NCBI GenBank assembly: GCA_910584195.1
Contig: CAJTYV010000030.1
Coordinates: 1 to 29,409 of the forward strand
Direction of reading: 5' to 3'
Length of the DNA: 29,409 bases
Origin: an uncultured Ruminococcus sp.
GTDB lineage: Bacteria; Bacillota; Clostridia; Oscillospirales; Ruminococcaceae
Made by a program: the position numbers and the translations under genes. Each line of letters starts with the position of its first letter. Positions within the stretch are counted from its first letter, which is position 1. The notes under the pieces are model-generated. The model was given only the letters and a program-made list of their open reading frames with translations, did no database searches and was not told the origin of the DNA. Below, one piece after another: positions 22,776 through 29,409 of this stretch.

Positions 22776-23936
22776 TCAGCCTATAACTCTTACACGGATA
22801 ACGCCGTCAACAGCATTGATCTTTCCCTCAACAGCAGCAGGAACTTCACCTGTAACGTCAAGCATAGTGTAAGCGAAATCGCCCTTGCTTGCGTTTGCCA
22901 TGTTCTCGATGTTAATGCCCTCATTTCCTACAGCCGTAGTAATGGAAGCGATCGTTGTGGGAACATTCTTGTGGATAATGCAGATCTTTGTGCCTACAGC
23001 ATTCATGGAAAGATTCGGGTAGTTTACGCTGTTCTTGATGTTACCGTTTTCGATGTAATCAATAATCTCCTCAGCAGCCATAACAGCGCAGTTATCCTCG
23101 CTCTCGGGAGTTGACGCGCCGAGGTGAGGAAGTACGATAACATTTTCCTCGCCGAGAACGATGTCATCTGCAAAATCTGTTACGTACTTAGCTACCTTTC
23201 CTGCTTTGATAGCGTCCACAACAGCCTGACTGTTGATAAGCTCGCCTCTTGCAAGGTTGATAAGACGAACGCCGTCTTTCATCATTGCGATCTGCTCAGC
23301 ATCAATAGTATTCTTTGTCTGAGGAGTGTAAGGCATGTGAATTGTGATATAATCGCTCTGCTTGTAGATCTCGTTAATGTCGGCAACAACCTTTACGGAA
23401 GGCTCAAGGTGAAGAGCAGCGCCAACTGAAAGGAACGGATCAAAGCCGATAACCTTCATTCCGAGAGCCTCGGCAGCATTGGCGATCTTGCCGCCGATAG
23501 CTCCGAGACCGATGATACCGAGGGTCTTTCCGGCGATCTCAGGACCTGCAAACTTGGATTTACCGCCCTCAACAGTCTTAGGAGCGTCCTCTGTGCCCTT
23601 TAATGAAGCAGCCCATGCGGCAGCCTCGGTAATTTTTCTGGAAGAAAGAAGAAGCGCGCAGATAGCAAGCTCCTTAACTGCATTAGAGTTAGCTCCGGGA
23701 GTATTAAAAACGCAGATGCCTTCCTGAGCGCAGCGGTCAACGGGAATATTATTTACGCCTGCACCCGCTCTTGCGATGCAAAGAAGCTTATCGCCAAAGG
23801 TCATGTCGTGCATTTTTGCGCTTCTTACCATGATTGCATCGGGATTTGCGCAATCCTCGGAAACGGCGTACTTGCTTCTGTCAAAAATATCCGTACCGAT
23901 AGATGAGATCTTATTAAGAGTATAAATATTAAACAT
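22776..23936 (-). CDS. serA: D-3-phosphoglycerate dehydrogenase SerA
   Basis: A 386-residue NAD-dependent enzyme that oxidises 3-phosphoglycerate, the first step of serine synthesis. The dinucleotide fold has GLGAIG at 143-148; catalytic residues include R230 (LARGELINSQAVVDA) and H271 (LPHLGAST). The loop that usually holds the catalytic Glu (DVFxxEP) is shortened to TDFADDIVLGEE, as I recall for clostridial enzymes. A C-terminal ACT domain starts near 317 (TKICIIHKNVPTTIASI) and probably gives serine feedback. ATG 23936 has AAAGGG about 10 nt upstream; the TTG at 23945 is too close to it. It follows serC by 36 nt in the same operon. Confidence 0.95.
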   Translation of the reverse strand: MFNIYTLNKISSIGTDIFDRSKYAVSEDCANPDAIMVRSAKMHDMTFGDKLLCIARAGAGVNNIPVDRCAQEGICVFNTPGANSNAVKELAICALLLSSRKITEAAAWAASLKGTEDAPKTVEGGKSKFAGPEIAGKTLGIIGLGAIGGKIANAAEALGMKVIGFDPFLSVGAALHLEPSVKVVADINEIYKQSDYITIHMPYTPQTKNTIDAEQIAMMKDGVRLINLARGELINSQAVVDAIKAGKVAKYVTDFADDIVLGEENVIVLPHLGASTPESEDNCAVMAAEEIIDYIENGNIKNSVNYPNLSMNAVGTKICIIHKNVPTTIASITTAVGNEGINIENMANASKGDFAYTMLDVTGEVPAAVEGKINAVDGVIRVRVIG

Positions 23937-23972
23937 TTCAATCAAACCCTTTCTGATTTTTTATTCAGCAGC

Positions 23973-25055
23973 TCAGGAATTTTCAGCCTCAAATTTCTTC
24001 ATGAACTCAACGAGCTTTTCAACGCCCTCAATAGGCATTGCGTTGTAAATGGAAGCTCTCATACCGCCTACGCTTCTGTGACCCTTGAGATTCTCAAAGC
24101 CGGCAGCCTTGGATTCAGCGATGAACTTCTTGTCAAGCTCGTCGTTTCCGGTGATGAAAGGAACGTTCATGAGCGAACGGTCTTTCTTTTCAACAGTACC
24201 CTTGAACATTTTTGACTGGTCAAGGAAATCGTAAAGGATAGCGGCTTTCTTCTCGTTAAGAGCTTTCATAGCCTCAAGACCGCCCATTTTCTTTATCCAC
24301 TTGAACACCTTGCCGCAGATGTAGATGCCGTAGCACGGAGGAGTATTATAAAGAGAATCCGCGTCTGCCTGAGTTTTCCATTTGAGCATTGTAGGAGTTC
24401 CGGCGAGAACGTCATCACGGATAAGATCTTCGCGAATAATAGCGATAACCACGCCGGCAGGTCCTATATTCTTCTGAACGCCGCCGTAGATAACGCCGTA
24501 CTTTGAAACGTCAACAGGCTCTGAAAGGAAGCATGAAGAAACGTCCGCAACAAGATCCTTGCCCTTTGTATCGGGAAGTTCCCAGAACTTTGTACCGTAG
24601 ATAGTGTTATTTTCACAGATATAAACATAGTCTGCATCATCGGGAATATCAAGATTCGAACAGTCGGGAATATATGAGAAAGTTTTATCTGCGGAAGAAG
24701 CGACAGCAACAGCTTCACCGTAGAGCTGAGCCTCCTGATAAGCTTTCTTAGCCCATTGACCGGTAATTATGTAGGCTGCCTTCTTATTCTTCATAAGGTT
24801 CATCGGAACTGCCGCAAACTGCTGAGAAGCTCCGCCCTGAAGGAAAAGCACCTTGTAATTGTCCGGAATATTCATAAGGTCGCGGAGATCCTGCTCAGCT
24901 TCCTTTATAATGTTGTCGTAAACCTTTGAACGGTGGGACATCTCCATAACGGACATTCCACAGCCCTTGTAATCCATCATTTCATCGGCTGCCTCTTTCA
25001 GAACTTCTTCCGGAAGCACAGCGGGACCCGCGCTGAAATTATAAACTCTGCTCAT
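23973..25055 (-). CDS. serC: Phosphoserine aminotransferase SerC
   Basis: A 360-residue PLP-dependent class V aminotransferase that converts 3-phosphohydroxypyruvate to phosphoserine; it may also act in pyridoxine synthesis. The start MSRVYNFSAGPAVLPEEVL is the family signature. The PLP lysine is K195 in GGVQKNIGPAG, with FLQGGASQQFAAVPMNL at 71-87 and HRSVGGMRASIYNA near the C-terminus. GGAGG lies 8 nt before ATG 25055, so the frame starting at 25070 is not used. First gene of a serC-serA operon; serB is not in the window. The 60-nt leader shows no T-box. Confidence 0.97.
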   Translation of the reverse strand: MSRVYNFSAGPAVLPEEVLKEAADEMMDYKGCGMSVMEMSHRSKVYDNIIKEAEQDLRDLMNIPDNYKVLFLQGGASQQFAAVPMNLMKNKKAAYIITGQWAKKAYQEAQLYGEAVAVASSADKTFSYIPDCSNLDIPDDADYVYICENNTIYGTKFWELPDTKGKDLVADVSSCFLSEPVDVSKYGVIYGGVQKNIGPAGVVIAIIREDLIRDDVLAGTPTMLKWKTQADADSLYNTPPCYGIYICGKVFKWIKKMGGLEAMKALNEKKAAILYDFLDQSKMFKGTVEKKDRSLMNVPFITGNDELDKKFIAESKAAGFENLKGHRSVGGMRASIYNAMPIEGVEKLVEFMKKFEAENS

Positions 25056-25122
25056 TGTAAAAACCTCCATTATATTTAGTCAGGAGCTATAACGCTCCCG
25101 GCTTTGTTAGTCGTACATTAAT

Positions 25123-25151
25123 ATTATACACTTTTCGCCATGATAAGTCAA
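25123..25151 (-). promoter_or_regulatory. Promoter of the serC-serA operon
   Basis: Minus strand TTGACT (25151-25146), 17-nt spacer, TATAAT (25128-25123). The start near 25116 gives a leader of about 60 nt with a small GGGAGC/GCTCC hairpin. Confidence 0.85.
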
Positions 25152-25232
25152 TATGTATTTTGGAACTTTTTGAAAATTACATGACATTCGCAATAACAAT
25201 TTCTTTTGACGATACCCGACCATATAGAGAAC

Positions 25233-25263
25233 AACGAAAACGGCAGACATTTCCGTCTGCCGT
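25233..25263 (-). terminator. Terminator of the coiled-coil gene
   Basis: A 9-bp stem ACGGCAGAC/GTCTGCCGT with a 6-nt loop, followed on the minus strand by TTTTCGTTGTT. Six nt after the stop codon of the gene at 25269-25784. Confidence 0.7.
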
Positions 25264-25268
25264 GCATT

Positions 25269-25784
25269 TTATTTTTTTTCATTGAAAGCAGCATTTGCCG
25301 CAGCCTGAGGATTCTGTGTGAGAACAGGAGAGGTTTTCAAGGTATGCTGAAGCTTTTCCTTAGTACGCTTTATGTCAAGAAGAGACTTCTGATGAGCAGC
25401 CTCTGCATCATTGAGCATCTGAGCAACCGACAAAGCTGCGGATTTCTGAACAGCAGCAGCCTGTTCCTGCGCCTTGCGAAGGATCTCCACGGCCTTTTTC
25501 CTGGCTTCTGTTACGATAGTTTCCTTGGAAGCTATCATAGCGGCGCGCTCTTCGGCTTTACGAATAGTGTTTTCAGCGCTTATCTTAGCTTCGTTAAGTA
25601 TTCTTTGGCAGTCAAACTCTATCTTCTGAGCTGCTTTTAGTTCGTGAGGCAGATTAAGACGGACATCGTTAATAAGCTCGCGCATTCTTTCGCCGTCAAT
25701 AACTTTTTTGTGAGAAACGAAAGGAACAGTGGACGAATTATCAAGCAGGTCGTCCATTTCTTCAAGAATTTCATCTACATTCAT
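25269..25784 (-). CDS. Coiled-coil protein, V-ATPase subunit H/DivIVA-like
   Basis: A 171-residue soluble protein. After a short N-terminal segment (MNVDEILEEMDDLLD) comes about 100 residues of Ala/Glu/Lys-rich helix (approx. 50-150) with heptad character, for example AQKIEFDCQRILNEAKISAE and ARKKAVEILRKAQEQAAAVQ. Such proteins are often labelled ATPase or V-type ATP synthase subunit H by similarity alone; no ATPase motif is present. Its place after rsmD and coaD is common in Clostridia, but the function is unknown. AAGGAGG before ATG 25784 supports the start; the frame from 25832 has no ribosome site. The 210-nt gap to coaD contains a structured stretch. Confidence 0.7.
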   Translation of the reverse strand: MNVDEILEEMDDLLDNSSTVPFVSHKKVIDGERMRELINDVRLNLPHELKAAQKIEFDCQRILNEAKISAENTIRKAEERAAMIASKETIVTEARKKAVEILRKAQEQAAAVQKSAALSVAQMLNDAEAAHQKSLLDIKRTKEKLQHTLKTSPVLTQNPQAAANAAFNEKK

Positions 25785-25872
25785 TATTATTTCCTCCTTA
25801 AATAGAAGCAAGAGAATACGGACGCCCGACATTCTCTTATTTTTTATGTGAAAAGGGGTTTATTCAGACACC

Positions 25873-26001
25873 CTCTAAAAACCTGTCCGGGGTCAAGCCA
25901 ACATCAGATAAATGCGACAGCCGCAGGGAAATCCCTCGATTGCGGACTGACACTATTCAATATGCCGTACGCAGCCGATTTTTCAAAAGGGTTTTTTAGA
26001 G
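25873..26001 (-). other. Structured intergenic stretch after coaD
   Basis: CTCTAAAAACC (25873-25883) pairs with GGTTTTTTAGAG (25990-26001, one bulged T), enclosing CCGCA/TGCGG (25921-25925 with 25941-25945), itself around GGGA/TCCC. The outer arm overlaps the coaD stop codon. It may be a folded RNA or a small inserted repeat; no second copy is seen. A separate 8-bp hairpin (AAGAGAAT/ATTCTCTT) lies closer to the next gene. Confidence 0.4.
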
Positions 26002-26499
26002 ATTGCCTCCATTAGTTTTAACAAGGCGCCGCTTTATATCGCCGAGAATTTCCTCCGGGACAAAATGACTTATATCTCCGCCGAAATATGCTATCTGCTT
26101 CACCACGCTCGAACTGAGATACATATTTTCCGCAGCCGTTGTAAGAAATACCGTTTCTGCTCCCGCATACAGCTTTTTGTTTGCAAGAGCCATCTGGAAC
26201 TCGTATTCAAAGTCGCTGACAGCTCTCAAGCCCTTAACAATAGCTACAGCTTCTACAGTTCTTACATAATCCGCAAGAAGTCCGTCAAGAATATCAATTA
26301 CCACGTTATCGAGTTTTTTTGTTACAGCTTCTATCATAAGCATTCGCTCCGTAGCGGTAAAGCTTGGCTGAACCTTTCCTGCATTTCGTGAAATAAGTAC
26401 AATAACCTTATCAAAGAGTTTTGAAGCCCGTGTGATTATATCAAGATGCCCAAGAGTAACGGGATCAAAAGAACCCGGGCAAACTGCTATTCGTCTCAT
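25996..26499 (-). CDS. coaD: Phosphopantetheine adenylyltransferase CoaD
   Basis: A 167-residue nucleotidyltransferase that makes dephospho-CoA from ATP and 4'-phosphopantetheine, the fourth step of CoA synthesis. Motifs: CPGSFDPVTLGHLDII at 7-22 with the T/HxGH signature (TLGH), the RAVSDFEYEFQMALANKKL segment at about 92-110, and YLSSSVVKQIA near 126-136 (the ISSS motif). Length is typical (about 160). GGAGGAG precedes, and ATG 26499 overlaps the rsmD stop as ATGA, so the two are translationally coupled. The rsmD-coaD order is widespread in Firmicutes. Confidence 0.97.
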   Translation of the reverse strand: MRRIAVCPGSFDPVTLGHLDIITRASKLFDKVIVLISRNAGKVQPSFTATERMLMIEAVTKKLDNVVIDILDGLLADYVRTVEAVAIVKGLRAVSDFEYEFQMALANKKLYAGAETVFLTTAAENMYLSSSVVKQIAYFGGDISHFVPEEILGDIKRRLVKTNGGNL

Positions 26500-27050
26500 T
26501 CAGCCTGCTCCTCCGAGGGCTTTTTAAATACCGCAATATTTATTTTTCCGTACGTATAGACCTTTTTAAGCGACATTCCGTCCGGAGCATCAGGCTGACC
26601 GGCTTCCTTTTCGTACTCGCACACAATACTTCCTCCGCTGCGCAGCTTAGCTGCCGCCAACGGCAGAAGCTTGCCGATATGACCGTATCTGTATGGCGGA
26701 TCAAGAAAAATAATATCAAATGTCTGAGCAGTAAGACGAATGTAATCATAACTGTCGCGGTTTATAACATCAGCACGCGCTCCGAGCTTGGTATTTCTGA
26801 GGTTTTCATTGACACATCTCAGCGATCTCGGAGAATTATCAATAAATACACAACGAGACGCTCCTCTGCTGAGAGCTTCTATACCAAGTTGTCCGCTGCC
26901 TGCGAAAAGATCAAGTACAAACGCCCCTTCGATCTCAAACTGAATCGAGGAAAACACGCCCTCTTTTACCTTTTCTCCCGTAGGTCTTACGTCCATGCCA
27001 TCAGGAGTAATAAGTCTGCATCCTCTTGCCGATCCTGTAATAACTCTCAT
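26496..27050 (-). CDS. rsmD: 16S rRNA (guanine-N2)-methyltransferase RsmD
   Basis: A 184-residue SAM-dependent enzyme that methylates G966 (E. coli numbering) of 16S rRNA in the small subunit. It starts MRVITGSARGCRL, with RPTGEKVKEGVFSSI at 22-36, the SAM-binding DLFAGSG at 47-53 followed by LGIEALSRGA, and catalytic DPPY at 117-120. ATG 27050 has GGAG upstream and gives the usual N-terminus; the 25 residues added by the frame from 27125 are not family-like. First gene of the rsmD-coaD-coiled-coil unit, with a promoter at 27161-27189 and a leader of about 105 nt. Confidence 0.96.
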   Translation of the reverse strand: MRVITGSARGCRLITPDGMDVRPTGEKVKEGVFSSIQFEIEGAFVLDLFAGSGQLGIEALSRGASRCVFIDNSPRSLRCVNENLRNTKLGARADVINRDSYDYIRLTAQTFDIIFLDPPYRYGHIGKLLPLAAAKLRSGGSIVCEYEKEAGQPDAPDGMSLKKVYTYGKINIAVFKKPSEEQAE

Positions 27051-27160
27051 ATACGCTCCGCATTCGGGAAAGCTTGTCCCGTCCGCATTTCCGGCATACG
27101 GCTGCCGTATTGGATATATACGCAAACATGCGAATTTTGCGATATTGCTTATACATATTT

Positions 27161-27189
27161 ATTATACCCGATTTTTACTGATTTGTCTA
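27161..27189 (-). promoter_or_regulatory. Promoter of the rsmD-coaD unit
   Basis: Minus strand TAGACA (27189-27184), 17-nt spacer, TATAAT (27166-27161). Confidence 0.65.
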
Positions 27190-27463
27190 TACAAATTTTA
27201 AAAGATAGGTGGATTTAAACAAAAAACAAGATAAAATTTGTTGCAATTTGCTGAAACTTGTTTAAATTATTCCGGAACATTTTTCTAAATCCTTACATAT
27301 TATATTAGGGGAATCTTAAATATTTTGCAGTTTTCATAAAGGCAGCGCCGCATAAAGCTTGCACGTCATATGCGCAGTCAGATTTTTTTCATCTCATATA
27401 AACGCTGAATGCCTTGCTCTGCCTGAAGCGTTCCCAAATACTTAACTTTCAAGGAGAATAAAT
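27190..27463 (+). other. AT-rich region upstream of asnB
   Basis: No gene seen. A weak candidate promoter is TTGCAA, 16 nt, TAAATT (27243-27270), but it is not convincing. No T-box AGGGTGGNACCGCG core is present, although asparagine genes in Firmicutes often carry one. The region contains tandem-like TTTGTTGCAATTTGC and AACTTGTTTAAA words. Confidence 0.3.
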
Positions 27464-29293
27464 ATGTGCGGAATAGCAGGAATTATCAGTTTTAAAGAGG
27501 ACATGCGCGAAGAACTTGCGGTCTGCGGACTTATGCAGAAAGCGCTTCTGAGAAGGGGACCCGATCAGCGAGGCATCGTACTTACGCGCAATGCCGCACT
27601 TGTTCACACGCGTCTTGCCGTAATCGACATCGAAAGAGGCAGACAGCCAATGACCTTATCAATTGGAGATAAACATTATACCATAGTCTACAATGGAGAA
27701 CTTTACAATACTGATGAGCTTCGCTGCGAGCTTTCGGCAGACGGTGACTTTAATACAGCTTCGGATACCGAGGTCATACTCCGCAGCTACATGAAATGGG
27801 GATCAGAGTGCGTAGACAAATTTAACGGTATTTTTGCTTTTGCAATACACGATGAATACGAACGCCGTGTATTTTTAGCCCGTGACCGTATCGGAGTCAA
27901 GCCGCTGTTCTACTATGATACGGGAAATCGGCTTATTTTTGCTTCGGAGCTTGCCGCGCTTCTTGAGAATCCCGAAATTCCGCACGAAATAGATCTACAG
28001 GGAGTTTCGGAGTTGCTGCTGCTTGCTCCCGGTCGTACTGCCGGATGCGGCGTCATACGCGGCGTTAAAGAAATCAAAGCAGGCTGCTGCGGATTCTACG
28101 ACGAAAACGGTTTAAAGCTTCACAGATATTGGAGTCTGCGCGCAATGGAACATCGAGAGACTTTTGAAGAAACTGCCGAACATGTGCGCGAGCTTGTTCT
28201 CGATTCTATTAGAAGGCAGCTTGTTTCCGATGTTCCTATCTGTACTTTCTTATCAGGCGGACTTGACTCGAGTCTTATTTCATCAGTTGCAGCATCTGAG
28301 CTGAAAAAACAGGGAAAAGTGCTTAATACTTTCTCAGTTGACTACAAGGACAACGAAAAATATTTTACAAAGTCCCATTTCCAGCCAAACAGCGATCCGG
28401 AATACATTAATATAATGGCTGAATATCTTGGCAGCAAGCATCATTGGACTGTAGTTGATATTCCTGAGCTTGTAGATGCTCTCGATTATGCGACGGACGC
28501 AAGAGGTCTTCCCGGAATGGCTGACGTTGACGCATCTCTGCTGCTGTTTTGCCGCGAAATAAAGAAATTCGGAACTGTTGCACTGTCCGGCGAATGTGCC
28601 GATGAGCTTTTCGGAGGCTATCCATGGTATCGGGACGAGGATATAAGAATGACGGATGGTTTCCCATGGGCGCAGAGTACCGCATATCGCAAGAAATTCA
28701 TTTCAAACGAGCTTGCGGAAAAGATAAACGCCGAGGAGTACGTATACTCTGCTTACAGAAAAACTGCCGATTCTGCACAAAAGCTGCCGACTGACAGTCC
28801 GCTTGAAACAAGAATGCGCGAAATGACACAGCTAAATTTCGATTGGTTCATGCAGAATCTGCTGGACAGAAAAGACAGAATGTCCATGTACAGCGGACTT
28901 GAAGTCCGGGTACCTTTCTGCGATTACCGTATTGCAGAATATCTTTATAACGTACCGTGGGAATTCAAGGATCATAAGGGAAGAGAAAAGGGCTTGCTGA
29001 GAGAGGCTATGAAGGATTGGCTGCCCGAACGTGTCCTGAACCGAAAAAAAAGCCCGTATCCCAAAACCCACAATCCTGCCTTTTTGGAAGCTGTAACGGA
29101 AAAACTGCGTGAAATTCTTTCTCAGCCTACGCCGCTTACCGATATAGTAAAACGCAGCGAACTGGAAATGCTTCTTACTCATGCCGACCATGTGCAATGG
29201 TACGGTCAGCTTATGAATCTGCCGCAGACTATCGCCTTTTTTATTCAGATGGATCATTGGCTGAAAAAGTATGATATAAAAATTGCAATTTAA
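27464..29293 (+). CDS. asnB: Asparagine synthase (glutamine-hydrolysing) AsnB
   Basis: A 609-residue cytosolic enzyme that makes asparagine from aspartate, ATP and glutamine. It has an N-terminal class II glutaminase domain with nucleophile C2 (MCGIAGIISF), RRGPDQRG at 30-37, R50-L51-A52 in HTRLAVID and the YNGELYN motif at 76-82. The C-terminal synthetase domain has the PP-loop SGGLDSS at 264-270, then SGECADELFGGYPWY and MYSGLEVRVPFCDYRI. All catalytic parts are present and the length is typical. AAGGAG precedes ATG 27464. It stands alone and converges on an unseen gene to the right. Transfer to another amidated product is possible for this family, but nothing nearby suggests it. Confidence 0.95.
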   Translation: MCGIAGIISFKEDMREELAVCGLMQKALLRRGPDQRGIVLTRNAALVHTRLAVIDIERGRQPMTLSIGDKHYTIVYNGELYNTDELRCELSADGDFNTASDTEVILRSYMKWGSECVDKFNGIFAFAIHDEYERRVFLARDRIGVKPLFYYDTGNRLIFASELAALLENPEIPHEIDLQGVSELLLLAPGRTAGCGVIRGVKEIKAGCCGFYDENGLKLHRYWSLRAMEHRETFEETAEHVRELVLDSIRRQLVSDVPICTFLSGGLDSSLISSVAASELKKQGKVLNTFSVDYKDNEKYFTKSHFQPNSDPEYINIMAEYLGSKHHWTVVDIPELVDALDYATDARGLPGMADVDASLLLFCREIKKFGTVALSGECADELFGGYPWYRDEDIRMTDGFPWAQSTAYRKKFISNELAEKINAEEYVYSAYRKTADSAQKLPTDSPLETRMREMTQLNFDWFMQNLLDRKDRMSMYSGLEVRVPFCDYRIAEYLYNVPWEFKDHKGREKGLLREAMKDWLPERVLNRKKSPYPKTHNPAFLEAVTEKLREILSQPTPLTDIVKRSELEMLLTHADHVQWYGQLMNLPQTIAFFIQMDHWLKKYDIKIAI

Positions 29294-29320
29294 ACAAAGC
29301 TCTCATGGTATTTCCGAAAA

Positions 29321-29353
29321 ACAAAAAGCCGTTTCCCATTAATGGAAACGGCT
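29321..29353 (-). terminator. Hairpin after asnB, leftward terminator
   Basis: AGCCGTTTCC/GGAAACGGCT (29327-29336 with 29344-29353). On the minus strand TTTTTGTTTTT follows. On the plus strand no T-run follows, but the stem could still stabilise the asnB 3' end. Confidence 0.75.
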
Positions 29354-29363
29354 CCAGTCTGTC

Positions 29364-29397
29364 AAAAAACCCCGAAACTGGAAGCAGAATCGGGGTT
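29364..29397 (-). terminator. Second leftward terminator at the right edge
   Basis: An 8-bp stem AACCCCGA/TCGGGGTT (29368-29375 with 29390-29397), followed on the minus strand by TTTTTT (29369-29364). It indicates a minus-strand gene ending just beyond the window. Confidence 0.75.
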
Positions 29398-29409
29398 AAA
29401 ATATTTTAA

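Noticed and set aside
27190..27463. T-box leader for asnB
   Set aside because: The conserved T-box core and specifier-loop features were looked for and not found.

Overview
The window looks like a chromosomal segment of a low-to-moderate GC, Gram-positive anaerobe of the Clostridia, most likely Ruminococcus/Oscillospiraceae-like. The evidence is AGGAGG-type ribosome sites, sigma-A promoters with an extended -10 (TATGnTATAAT), a monoderm type IV pilus locus without a secretin, a DUF4317 protein, a TIGR04086-type protein beside yajC, and a CIRCE operator. No phage, transposase or CRISPR array was seen. The genus is an inference.

Layout. 1-710: a promoter reading out of the left end, then a divergent pair made of a 40-residue zinc-finger protein not previously obvious as a gene and an XRE-type regulator, with promoters sharing a -35 region. 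728-2000: an NYN nuclease-fold protein with two LOTUS domains and a TfoX N-terminal domain protein. 2026-2525: a four-tRNA operon (Val-Asp-Phe-Gly) with promoter and terminator. 2584-3255: a SMI1/KNR4 (SUKH) protein. 3293-3512: a structured repeat and a hairpin. 3535-15622: the type IV pilus region. pilB-pilT form one minus-strand unit and pilD is on the plus strand. A six-gene minus-strand operon (pilC, a pilM-pilN fusion, pilO, a very large PilX-like protein, two prepilins) converges on pilD. 15786-17289: a second repeat copy, yajC and a small membrane protein. 17320-19828: a DUF4317 protein and a ClC-family antiporter or channel. 19853-22082: a third repeat copy and htpG under a perfect CIRCE operator. 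22217-25151: an Sfp-type phosphopantetheinyl transferase and the serC-serA serine operon. 25233-27189: rsmD, coaD and a coiled-coil protein in one unit. 27464-29293: asnB, followed by two leftward terminators that imply a converging gene beyond the right edge.

How the genes work together. PilD would cleave the prepilins, PilB and PilT would drive extension and retraction, and PilC with PilMN-PilO would form the inner platform. No obvious small major pilin (PilA) is in the window. The pilD and pilC promoters are nearly the same, which suggests that the two separated units are expressed together. The rest is mostly housekeeping: protein export, folding, serine, asparagine and CoA synthesis, and rRNA methylation.

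Most notable: three dispersed copies of an intergenic element whose closing helix is kept by compensatory base changes; the RanBP2-like mini zinc finger divergent from an XRE regulator; the PilM-PilN fusion; a hairpin that is both the yajC terminator and a cage around the next gene's ribosome site; and a tRNA-Gly with a disturbed acceptor stem.
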